Of a DNA stretch of 64,000 bases, positions 11,413 through 21,930 are shown piece by piece. Made by a program: the position numbers and the translations under genes. The notes under the pieces are model-generated. The model saw only the letters and a program-made list of their open reading frames with translations. It was not told the DNA's origin and did not search any database. The stretch is from Corinectria fuckeliana (Eukaryota; Ascomycota; Sordariomycetes; Hypocreales; Nectriaceae), in the NCBI GenBank assembly GCA_019137255.1, contig WPDH01000208.1, forward strand, positions 25,724 to 89,723, written 5' to 3'. Every line of letters starts with the position of its first letter. Position 1 is the first letter of the stretch.

Positions 11413-12468
11413 TTAGGCCCACTTGGCCAAGATAGCCATCACCGCGACGCCAAACGCCACACAGGCAAAGGCGAGGAGAAGGATCTTGATGGGTGCGCGA
11501 CGCATGTACGGGTTGAACATGAACTCGTGGGCAAGAAGCTCCACGAGACCCGTGTACAACAAGATGCCGGCGCTGATAGCGTCGAAGATGCCATTGACGA
11601 GCTTCTGGGTGTTGGCGTTGTTGGGTCGGGCGCCAATACCAGCAGCGATGCCAAGGGGAGTCGAGAGAGCATAGATGCCGCCGAGGACATAGGGCACCCA
11701 TTGCCTGTTGGCAGGCCAAGGGGCAACGGCCAGACGAGAGCCCAGACCCAGACCCTCAAACATCTGGTGGAACACGAGCACGATGAGGAGGATGACGAGT
11801 TCGTCCGTGGTGCCAAGAGTGAGACCGATGAAGATGCTGTGGAACACGACACCGAATTCAAGGATGAAAATGGAAAGAAGCTGACCGCCGAGGCTGTTGG
11901 AATCGCCCTCCTTGTGCTCGCGTCCGTGTGCGAGGTGAGTTTCTCCGCCGGGTGCATAACCAGATTCGCTGGGTCGGGCATCCCGCTCCACGTCATCCTG
12001 AGAGAAGACTTCGCTTGGAGTCTTTTCCGTCTTCTTAGCAGCGATGAAACCCATGGCAGGATCCAGGTCCTTGTCGATATCTCCGTGGTTGTGGTCGTGT
12101 TCCATGTCCTCGTTGCTAAGCCTAGTCGCCAACATTTCGACAAAGAACATGACGATGACGGTCATGAGGGCAATGGCCTCAGCCCAGTCGTATCCGCCGA
12201 GTCGGCCCTGCAAACACTCATCGGTCAGGTTCTCAACGGCCGGAACCAGCAAGTGCATGAACGCCGTTGCGATGATGACGCCGGTACCGACGAACTTGCA
12301 GATGAAGAAGGTGAACTTGGGAACGGGGATCGTGCTCTGCCGGGCAAGGATGATGGGGGAGACGGCACCCAGAAGCGAGGAAGCCATGATGATGAAGATG
12401 GCACCGATTCGAAGGCCACGATTGGTGACGTCGACGGTCTCGCCGCTGCAATCAAGTGCGTCGGCCAT
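11413..12468 (-). CDS. ZIP family zinc/iron transporter (Zrt1/Zrt2-like)
   Basis: Single exon, 351 residues from the ATG at 12468 (MADALDCSGETVDV). This is the first real ATG, with A at -3 and G at +4; the frame is open further upstream but has no ATG there. It is an integral plasma-membrane or vacuolar protein importing Zn2+ (possibly Fe2+). Eight hydrophobic segments are visible: three N-terminal, a cytosolic variable loop with the metal-binding cluster HDHNHGDID, then five. The signature ZIP helices are present: HSIFIGLTLG (helix 4) and HQMFEGLGLG (helix 5), whose His/Glu residues line the metal pathway. The C-terminus ends shortly after the last helix (AILAKWA), as in the family. Which metal is carried, and whether zinc-responsive regulation applies, cannot be told from sequence. 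Confidence 0.92.
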   Translation of the reverse strand: MADALDCSGETVDVTNRGLRIGAIFIIMASSLLGAVSPIILARQSTIPVPKFTFFICKFVGTGVIIATAFMHLLVPAVENLTDECLQGRLGGYDWAEAIALMTVIVMFFVEMLATRLSNEDMEHDHNHGDIDKDLDPAMGFIAAKKTEKTPSEVFSQDDVERDARPSESGYAPGGETHLAHGREHKEGDSNSLGGQLLSIFILEFGVVFHSIFIGLTLGTTDELVILLIVLVFHQMFEGLGLGSRLAVAPWPANRQWVPYVLGGIYALSTPLGIAAGIGARPNNANTQKLVNGIFDAISAGILLYTGLVELLAHEFMFNPYMRRAPIKILLLAFACVAFGVAVMAILAKWA

Positions 12469-14969
12469 GATGGCGTCGGTGTGCTGTGGTTGTTGCTGTC
12501 GGGAAAGCAACGAAAGGTAGAAGGACGCCCAGAAAGACGTCGCGTGTTATGAGGCCAATTGCCAGATAAGTATCCAGGCCAGGATGTCGTGGTGCGCCCA
12601 GGCCACCTCGATTATTTCCCGATGAGGAAGCAAGCGGGCTCTTGGGGATGGGCGAGCGGATGGCGCGAGGTTGCGGCTCTTGTTACACGGGGATGTTCGT
12701 CTTGGCCTGCAGCTCAAAGGAAGGGAGGATTGATGCGTGAAGGACGACGGGTTTATATGTTCAAGGGCGCTGGAGAAGGTGGATGGATATTTTTCGACGC
12801 CGTCACCAACGAGTTCGCGATGGGCACCCTGATGGCGCCGAGACGGAGACTTATAGATTGGTGGGAAGGGTGCCACACATAACCGAGTTCAGTTGCGACT
12901 GGGGCGTGCTTGAAGTTAGCTGGCAGGCCTAGCACAATATCGAGGCACAAAGACGGGCGGATGCGTCAACCGTGGGCGTGATGTGACGATGTTGCCGCAA
13001 CGGCCAGGGAATGAATGGATGTTGGTGTGGATGTGGATGTGGATGTGGATGCCGAGGGCTAAGCAAGGCAGAGCAGGGAATATTTGGATATGGCGCAAGG
13101 GTTCCAGGCGTTTGATGGAGAGAGGGAGAGCGAAAGAGAGAGGAAGAGAGAGGAAGAGTGATGAAGCGAGGGGTGTGAGATGGTGATGGAGACCAGGTAG
13201 GTAGGGAGAGGAGTGTCGGAGGAAGAGAAGGAGCAGCCGTGGGGGTTAGGAAGAGTTCAAGAACCCCGATTGTTAGAAAGCAGAACAAGACTTCGACTTT
13301 GGGAGTGTCGGAGTGTGTCTAGCCTAGGCGTTGGTGGCGCACGGGGCATTCTCTCCCCTGCTCTGGGCCGTCACGAACCTTGCATGTGAGTCTATTCGTA
13401 TGCGTCTATCTCTGTATCTGTTATCTGCAATATCGTGAACTATTTTCTTTTCTTTTCTGAGATCGCGTCAGGGAACGGCACAGACGGGCAGCCAAGCAGA
13501 GCTTTCGCACAATGCAGTAAGTGTCCCGAAAACGTCCCCTCCCTCTACGTACCGGAAGCACAAACGTGTTGAGATGCCATGGGGTCAAGATGAGAGGCGC
13601 ATCATCGCGCGGCAGAGTGAGAGCGGGATAAAGGGAGTGGGCGGGTTGGCTTGGCTTTCGGTGGGTCAGTTTAAGGTGAGAACCCGGATGGCCATGGTCT
13701 GGCAGGGCCATCGCGGGCTGAGTGGCAGAGCCTGACAACAGAGCGGCTCGTCATTGGCGGGTCGCTGCTATGTAATCACTAAGTATGTAGCAACAAGGAA
13801 AAGACGTGATAGATTCCCATGTTATCTACCATGTATTGTCCTTGGCTTCCATGTTGGCAGCCCGTCACTGCCTGGTTTGCCGGTGCACTGCCAGCTCCTC
13901 TGCTGTCCGCAGGCAACCCGTGCACAGCTCAGTAAACATCCCGTCTGTTCAAATCTACTTCCCGCACTCCATCAGTCTGTTTCACCGATGTGGACTCCCA
14001 TACCTGCCCCCAGCATCTTGCTCCAAAAACCCAAGTGAAGTCCTCCACAGGCTGTACATATGTAGCGTCGGCAGCCACCCGTCCCCACCCGTCCCTCCAG
14101 GCGCCTCTCAGAGCCTCCAGATTCGCCATCTCGTTCCGACTTCCTCGCCTCATCATTGGTCGCCCACCAGCCACGGCCGAGTCCTCGATGCCATCAAGGT
14201 TCTCATGGCGCATCAGCCGGGGGCTCTCCATCAGTCAACATCCTCCGCTACAGTTCGGATCTCGCGGCACCGTCCACCTCGTCCCGTAGCTTGGCAGTAT
14301 TTGTTCCAGTTTCAGCCGCTAGTCAGACCGAGTTTCCATCTCAAGGTTCGTTCTAACATCGCACTTTGCACATCGCACGCTTGGTGTCCGTCTAAGTGAC
14401 GCATCGTCGATGGAAATAACGTCAGCGATGAGGAGACCGATCCGTCACGATTCACAACTAAATCAGACGGGAACCATATTCATCAAGTAACAGAATGCAG
14501 CGCATCATTCATTCGCTCCAATGCCATGCAGGATCCAAGAATGCTCGTATGCACGTCCGTACCTTGATGACTCTTCCATGTCATAGCCACTCCCAAACCA
14601 ATATCCTCAACGCCAGTGACATGCTACTAATCCTAGCCAAAAGCACCCACTCGCGTTCTCGGCCAAGAGCAGAGTGAACTAGATAGGCAGTACGGTACGT
14701 GGTACACTTCGCTCACCTCCCCCCACGCCTCGCTCTCATCATCTGTTAGCCACCGACAAACAAAGTATTCTCGTCGGCGTAGGCGTTGACCGCAGTGGAT
14801 CGTCCCCCCGTGGTCGTCGTCGCTCAGCTGGAGTCTCTTAATGCGCTCGTTGGCCCTGATCCTAGCCGCTACTTTGAAAGAGCGAGCCCTACGGACCGAA
14901 TCGGGGGATAACATCTCACCTACAGTGGCCGCGTGCTGGGGTCACCAGAGTCCACCTCTTCAGGGGTTA
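12469..14969. other. Gene-poor interval between ZIP and Mdm10 genes
   Basis: 2.5 kb without a recognisable gene. It contains a short GGATGT/GGTGTGGATGTG tandem stretch at about 13016-13052 and GA-rich tracts at 13115-13165. Several open frames of 60-197 codons exist (the longest at 13806-14399 on +), but their peptides show no domain, codon pattern or homology I recognise. Confidence 0.4.
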
Positions 14970-16294
14970 TTATGACGAGAACTGGATTTCTAGACCAAGC
15001 GTCCGAAACGGCTTGTCCGGCTTTCTTAGGTCAATTCCACTCCCCAAGCTGAACAGGAGCGACTTGACGCGTCCCTCCCAAAGAAGCCCAATTCGGAAAT
15101 TTTGATCCAGTCGTGTCTTGAGCACGCCCGCGTATCTCTCCTCAACGGGTCTCTCAGGCTCGATGGGTTTCGGAGCAGGAGCTGGCTCGATGACCGGTTC
15201 TGGTGCATCCAGCCGCCACTCCAATTTCGCTTCGAAGCTGCGCTCCTTTGGTCGATCCGGCTGTTCCATCTTGACATCCTCCACGACGGGTCTCACGAAC
15301 GGTTTCCGCCAGAGCTCCATGCCAACAGCCCAGGCGCTCTCATAGCTGAACATGTTGAACTCCATCCGCGTCGCCAGACTGCAGTGCTTGCCCGCCACGA
15401 CGGCATAGCTGGCGCTGATGTTGCCCATGAGGGGGTTGAGGGTGAGAGTCGCAGACAGCGGGGTCCCCTTGTGAGAGGGCAGCGTGGCGAACCTGGTTCC
15501 CACGCTGATGCCACCAGATTTGTTCAGCGTGCCGTAGTAGATTTCTCCACCCGTGCTGAACCGCCCATAGATCCTTTCCCTGTCTGCATTGCCATTGTCG
15601 GCGAGACTTGGCGGAGGACGCATGTCGGCATCGCCGCCGAAATTGTACACGCCTCTAAATCCCAAAAGGCCTCCGTCCGAGGACGCAAGCCCTTCCAGAG
15701 CGTACTTCCCCACGTCATATTGTGCCAAGCCCAGGAGGGTGCCTCCGTTCCTAAGGTGCTGGCCCGACACCGAGCTCAGCTGAACCTGCAGAACAGGCGA
15801 TAGCCGTTTGACCACCAGCGCTTCGAGCATGGACTGTGGTAGGTATAGCCGGCCATACAGGAGAGACGATTCGGGCTGGTCCTGTGGAGTCTGGAGCTCG
15901 GGGTCGGTCCGCTGAGGGAGCTCGGTGAGCGGTCGGTACGAGCGCAGGAGTTCCGGTAGGGATACGGTCTCGGACTGCGGTGTCAAGAGGACTCGGAGCG
16001 GGACCGAAGAGAAGAGGTACGAGATTGAGCCATCGACGATGCCGACGGAACCGAACTGGTAGGAGGTTGCAAAGTTGGGGCTCGCGAGCGCGGAAAGCGT
16101 GAGCCGCAGACCGCGAGGAGTCTGGAAGTTCAAGAGAGCTAGACATCAGCATCGTCAGCACAAAGAATCAAGCAATTGAGCTGGCCGATGCCCTCACCAT
16201 CCGAGGTCGAATTCAGCGCCGCATACGAGTTGTCGCGGTTCCAGCCGGTGGCTTCGTAGAAGGCGCTGTGGACATAGTCCATAAACTCGCGCAT
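14970..16294 (-). CDS. MDM10: Mdm10, mitochondrial outer-membrane beta-barrel of ERMES
   Basis: Exons 16294-16198 and 16138-14970, separated by a 59-nt intron, encode 421 residues. The N-terminus MREFMDYVHSAFYEATGWNR, followed after splicing by NFQTPRGLRLTLSALASPNF, is the diagnostic start of fungal Mdm10. The frame is also open upstream of the chosen ATG, but family alignment from memory puts the start at MREFMD. The rest is a beta-barrel pattern: alternating hydrophobic/polar strands, and a C-terminal segment ending in LGLEIQFSS. A proline-rich insertion (EPVIEPAPAPKPIEPERP) lies near residue 350. Mdm10 anchors the ER-mitochondria tether with Mmm1, Mdm12 and Mdm34, and also acts with the SAM complex in late assembly of Tom40. 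No N-terminal presequence is expected or seen. Confidence 0.93.
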
Positions 16295-19100
16295 TTCAAC
16301 GCACGATACACATGCCTTCCGGACCGCGAAAGGCCGCTGCTCGGGAGGAAATTCAAGTCGAGGGCTTCCGTCTGGTGGGCGACGAGTTGCGACGAAGGTC
16401 ACGGTGACGTTGATGGTGTTGGACCAAAGTTTCCGGGACGGGAGATAATCGGCAAAATATTGGTGCCGGGGCAGAATTGCTACCCTATACACCTGGCCGA
16501 TTAATAGGTCTATAGATTCATTATTGGAGGGGCAAGGCTTCTTCTATTCGTACATTCAACATTACATATTCATACAAGGGTATGTGAGCTTAAGACACTA
16601 GGAAGGCTTAATGGTCGGGCTGTTGCTGTGATGGCGACTGAGTGTTAGATGTCCAAGCGTTCCTTTCCATATGTCCAGCTTAACGTTCTATGAGGGCTGT
16701 TACTTGTCATAAACCATGCTTCGCGTTCCACAGAACTCAATGAACTAGAAGCATGGAGAGTCGGTACAAACTACATTTAGATCAGAGAATTTGCTCGGGA
16801 AGTCTTTATTTTCCCCCTTCAATTTGAGCGATGTACAGATGCCGCAGTTACGCCTGCGGCTGCAGTCTAAGTGCTCCCGCTCAACTCAATAGTCCGTCAT
16901 CGCTGTCATTGAATCGTTAAATATTTATTCGGACAGAAGTAAGGCTACTTGTTAGATGAGATAATTCCTTACGTACTACGCATCTATCGAATTCTACAGT
17001 AAACCGTGAGGCGTACTGTGAAAGTCGGTGCCGCGAAGATGAGATCACCGCAGCAGGTCGCAAGCTTTTCTTCTGGAACAGGGTCATTGAAGTCAGGCTT
17101 ACATGGATTCTCCCCTCATCCAACCAAAATGACTTGACCTATGAAGTAGATAGACGGAAGCTGGCTTGGAAGATGCATCTGATAGTGAAGATGCACGTGC
17201 TCTTCCAACTCCGCCGTGTACCTGAAGTAGGGAGAGAATCCGGGATTAAGCAATGCTAGTATGTACAAGGTATCAGCGTAGCTGCAGGTCTACGAGCCGA
17301 CCTTTGGACAATCCACCATTCTTGAAGCACCTCTGGTGTCCCCAACTGTCACTTGCGGTCCATAATACCACTGAGTTCAAGGTCAAACCTCCATGATCTA
17401 TCGCACAATCGATCTTGTCCACTTCGTAGCTTGATCAAGAGCGACAGGACTTTGCATGGAGAAATACTGCAACTTGCTAACAATTGCTCCATTCTCAGCA
17501 TAAGCGTGACGACAAAACATATCATGAGCATCGTGGTTTGTCTTCTCTTCTAAATCTTCAAGTGTTGACCGTGAGGGACAGGAAACATTTGTCGTGCAAA
17601 CGTGCGATGTGCGCAATATCGGACGACAGAAGCCTGATAAAATATCCCTCTACCAGATGTTGTGCGCCACCTCCCTCTTGGGACATCGACATCTCGGCTT
17701 GCTAGGTATTGTCAAGACGGTGATGGCACGGTGAGAGACGACGCCACCCGAAGCTTCCGGCGAGAAGGGACGGGATGTTGGCAACAAAGATGAGTACAAG
17801 CCGATCGTTGGCTACACACCGCCACCTTCCACAACAACGGGTCAACAACGGGGACCCATCCAGGTAGCCGCTCTTTGTAGAAGAGAGAACAGAGCTCCCC
17901 TCAAGTTCAAACTGTTGGCTGTCTTGGGATGCGGGTTTTGGCTTGCATAAGGCTCATGCACACACGGGGCGCTCACACTTTTGGGCCAGTCGAATCGGGG
18001 TTTCCCCTGCAGCTTGCGGATTCTCATGAAAGACAGCACAGCCATTGCAAGATCGGGCTTGACTTTCAGGCCGGAAAATGCTGACCTGCATTGCCGACCT
18101 TGGGAAACGCGGGAGCTAAGCTGGGCGGTGACAAAAACAAAACTCAAAGTTGCTTGCGTTTCTGGTCTTCTGGAATGCGGCAGATACGGGCCGCGCCGGA
18201 ATGGCTTGGATGGTATCCGTAGTGATCATCAGTGAGGCGTTGCGTCTCAGGCATCGATACATGTGTTATTTATGTCTCATGTGGCTCCGTCAGGAACAGT
18301 CGGAACCTGCTTTCTTGTGGTCTGGCCGCAGCCTTGTTCCCACAGGGTGGCATCTACGGAATGGATGCTACTAGACCGGACATAAAAGCCCGTTCCAAAG
18401 GTCTGAACATGCCCGCAAGCCAGACCCTAGAGCTGACAAGGCACGGATGGGTCGAAGCCTCCAGGGATCAGGCCTTCATTGTTACAGGTACGAGGAAGAG
18501 TGAGGTATGTGGGATGCATGACGGTCAGTGAGTGGGATGGGAGAGCGACCGGATGCAGGGAGGCCAGGAACCCGGGGGCAACTGGGGAAAGAAAGAGAAG
18601 GCAATGGTAGCTGAGTCTGGGGAAACCTCTGTTGGTTGATTCCATGATTGTTGACTCGTTGGTTTCTCCTGAGAGATCAGGGCGTCAACGCGATGTAAAG
18701 GCCATCCGGTGGCATGCAACACCCGCTCGCCCGTGTCCGTGCCCTGGTCCTTGCTAGGGTCTGTGGGGCAGTGAGCAGCGATCAGGTCTGTGGGCAACTT
18801 GGGTTTGCTTTTTCCTGGCCAGGGATGCCGGGATAGCGTCCCTAGCGACGATCGGATAGTCAGTGGGACCGATGGGACGGGACAGGCACCGGTTGCTCGC
18901 AGATGGAGTCTTCAATGTTGTCAAGGTCGAAGACCCATGTTCTTGAGTGACTCGGTCTTCAGATGGGTGGGTGGTCTAAGAGCTTGACATCGTCTTGCTT
19001 GGGGTATCCGTACACATACATACTCATTACATTAGCCTTGTCGCTGGCGATGCCTTCTAGCTCTAATATATATCAAGAATCTTGGTTCAAATGAACGACC
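16295..19100. other. Gene-poor interval between Mdm10 and 7-TM genes
   Basis: 2.8 kb with no defensible gene. The open frames are short (100 codons or fewer) on both strands and unlike known proteins. The first ~200 bases are the Mdm10 5' flank and the last ~100 the 3' flank of the membrane-protein gene. Confidence 0.4.
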
Positions 19101-20380
19101 TTAGCGCGTGCGCTCGATGGCGAACCCCTCCTGATTGCCGTGGTTCTTTGTCGAGCTCGCCTCGCTCACTGCCCTCTCGTGGTGCTCGGGGATGTCCTCG
19201 TCCTCGGCGCCGGGTCCCATTCTGGTAATCTCCGTGACGACCGTCTTCTTGATTCCCTCCAGGTTCTCTCGCTCCTTGAGCTCCATCTCGTCGTCCTCGC
19301 CCAGCTCGATGTGCGTTCGAGTCAGGGTGGCGCCGAACCGGCTGTGCTGAGGGCGGGTTCCGGTCTGGTGAGAGCGGCCTCGGGAGCTGTAGTCGTTGGA
19401 GTCGGCGTTGTTGCTGGCTCGGACGACCTTGCCGATCAGGTCGGCCATGTTCATCTCAATGTGGAGCTTGAGGAGATAGACGAGCGGGTGGAACTGGACG
19501 TAGCTGCGGGACGCGTGAGTGGGAATGCAAGACAGGGTGCGCTGCGCGAGCGGGAGAAGACTTACACGAAGCTGTTGGGCAGAGACATCATGCAGATGAG
19601 AAGAATCTAGAGCACAGGTCAGCACGGGCTGTTGTCTTTCGAGTCCCGGGACTTGACTTACATCTAGAGCGATGGAGATCATGACGAGGAACAAGTTCAT
19701 CTGGTACAGGCGGTTGTACTTGTGCAGGCCGTTGGCGATGAGACGCTTCTTGACGACCCAGATAAAGTAGAAGTTCAGGACGGCGTCCATGATGGCGAAG
19801 ATGACCTTTTCAAGACGATCCCAGATGTTGTTGATGGCAATGTACTGCTCGTTGATCTGGAGACGAGCAGGAACCCAGATGCAGAAAACGCTGATGTTGA
19901 TGGCGAGGAGGATCAGGAAGCAGAGCCATTTCAGCTTGGTGGCGTTGGACCGGACCAGCATCAGCAGGCCGACGCGGTTGATAATGATCTGGATGAGGCA
20001 TTGCACCTGCGTAGACCAGAAGACGACTAGAAGGTGATCTGTTAGCGAACCGTCTGCCCCGCCGCGTGGCTTGCAGGGTCGGGACGAATCGTACTGATGA
20101 AGAAGTAGAACTGGAAGCTGGGACCGATGATTTCGCGGAGGTAGAGCCAGGTCATGATGCCGAGGATGAGACTCGAGATGATCTCCATCCAGATCATGAG
20201 GACGTAGATGGTCAGCCTCTTCCTCCTGACGATGGCGGATTTCGACTGCCGGAACGCCTTGGCGCAGTTGAAGACGGTGACACCCAGGGACAAGCCCCAG
20301 ATGATGGACGCAATGTTCATGTCATCATCAGTGGGGGGTTCCTGCTTGAAGTGCTCTGGCACCAGGAAGCCGCGGGCCAT
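19101..20380 (-). CDS. Seven-transmembrane integral membrane protein, uncharacterised fungal family
   Basis: Four exons, 20380-20095, 20026-19662, 19606-19566 and 19503-19101, give 364 residues. Introns of 68, 55 and 62 nt have donors GTACGA, GTAAGT and GTAAGT. The third exon is only 41 nt (ILLICMMSLPNSFV), yet both its borders keep the frame. Start chosen at MARGFLVPEHFKQ; the open frame extends upstream but looks like leader sequence. Hydrophobic segments occur at about residues 24-46, 56-82, 90-118, 126-148, 162-184 and 198-235; the last, long one probably makes two helices, giving seven in all. After it comes a ~125-residue hydrophilic tail rich in Ser, Arg and Glu. The layout (short N-terminus, seven helices, cytosolic tail) suits a receptor-like or rhodopsin-fold fungal membrane protein, but I cannot name a ligand or family with certainty. 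Confidence 0.75.
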
Positions 20381-21578
20381 GTTGACGACGGGGTTGCGTG
20401 TGCTGCGGACTGTCGATATGCCGTTCCGTGTGACTCGGGGGAGGTTTGTTTTGATGTCGTCGAGCGAGTCGTTCCCGGGGACGGGGGTGTAAATGGAACT
20501 CGAGTGAGACGAAGTACACACAAAGGGGGCCCGAAGAAGCAAGACTGTGATCCGACAAGCAACCTTTGGAATTTGAGAGGCAAAAAGGAACGAATGACCG
20601 GGACAAGAGGCGTGTGGATGGGCGGCGACAACGGGCTTTTCAGAGAGTTGGAGCTTCACGGGTTTTGGGCTGGCAGTGCCAACGACTCAGACGGGCGTTG
20701 TCTAGGGGCTCCATCTTGGCTCAACACGGTCCAGGCGCTTCCCCGAAGAAGAATAAGAAGAGTAAGAAGAAAAAAAGGCCCTTGACAGCGACAGCTTGAG
20801 GTGCGGGCGGCGCTGCGAGTCGTGCGTGGTAGTCTTACACCCTCGTCCGGGGGGCGTTCGAAGTCGAACAACCCGGACCTGGAAGACTACCACGTACATA
20901 GTATACAGTAGAGAGAAAGAGAGTGAGATCAGGGCTAAAGCTGGCTGGCTTTCTTCGAACTAGAGGCCGCTTGGCCGTGCTCTCCTCCACCCTCTGCGCC
21001 GAAGCCCAGCGCGCCAGGCTTACGCGGAGACGTGATACGACGGCCGCTGGGGATTGACACTGCGCTAGAGAAGTTTAGGTCGGGGCAGCGGCTTGGTGGC
21101 GAGCGATGATGCCAGGCTAGAGCAGGGGCTCACGATGCCGACCGACCCAGGTTTCGGGGGGGGGGGAGAGGAGGAGGGTATATTTACTTACTAAACTTGG
21201 CGGGGCGGGGGATTGGAATGGAATTGGGGCAAAAGTCTTGTTGGTTGCTTTCAGAGGCAGATGGCGATGCCTTGGCTTGAGCTTTCTACTGCGTAACTTG
21301 GTGGACAGGACGCTCTGAACCGGCTCTGAGTCTCCGTCTCCTTTCCCGTCATGTACTGTAAACAGAAACCTAGGACGTGAGATCCGTGGGCCCCGAAACT
21401 TTGTCATGCGTGGATGATGGCACGGCTGACGAAGCGAGGGATCTACGCCACTATTCGCACAATACGACCTCCTCCACAGATGATGCTGCAGGCTAGGTGC
21501 AGAGCAAGGTAGGCATCCCCTCAAATCGATGCCCTCATCTCACATCTCACCAAAAGGCTGCCAGGGCTGCAAACAGAC
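20381..21578. other. Upstream region of the 7-TM gene, no other gene seen
   Basis: Contains the promoter/leader of the minus-strand 7-TM gene and a poly-G run near 21158-21167. No defensible gene. Confidence 0.4.
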
Positions 21579-21930
21579 CCTGACCTGGGCGGCGTTTCTC
21601 CATCAGGCCGACTCGTACTTTGTAGCAGGACCCCTGGTAGGGCCTACATAAAACCATGCTCTTGACCAACGCCGACGGGGGCGCGACTCAGTGTCTTGCA
21701 GCCGGCCGCGGTGATCGGCACCAGGCCTCTCCTCCCCCCCCCCCCCCCCCCCCCCCCCCCNNCCTGACCTGGGCGGCGTTTCTCCATCAGGGCGACTCGT
21801 TCTTTTTAGCAGGACCCCTGGTAGGGGCTACATAAAAACATGGTCTTGACCAACGCCGGCGGGGGCGGGACTCAGTGTCTTGCAGCCGGCCGCGGTGATC
21901 GGCACCAGGCCTCTCCTCCCCCCCCCCCCC
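21579..21930. repeat. Imperfect direct duplication flanking a 2-N gap, each copy ending in poly-C
   Basis: A ~155-bp block beginning CCTGACCTGGGCGGCG occurs at 21579 and again at 21763. Each copy ends CCAGGCCTCTCCT followed by a C homopolymer (27 C in copy 1, 13 in copy 2). Ns fill 21761-21762. The copies differ at about nine scattered positions, mostly in the first two-thirds, and are identical near the poly-C. Unique sequence follows only the second copy. This looks like one locus represented twice, because reads failed at the poly-C and the two contig ends were joined with a token gap. Confidence 0.8.
21761..21762. other. Assembly gap (two N)
   Basis: Two ambiguous bases directly after a 27-base C run; gap size is unlikely to be real. 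Confidence 0.95.

Noticed and set aside
11527..12552. 341-codon + strand frame
   Set aside because: Antisense shadow of the ZIP transporter gene, whose helices and HxxxEG motifs are unmistakable.
13806..14399. 197-codon + strand frame
   Set aside because: Cys/Ser/Pro-rich peptide of intergenic character, with other frames open over part of the same span and no homology recognised.
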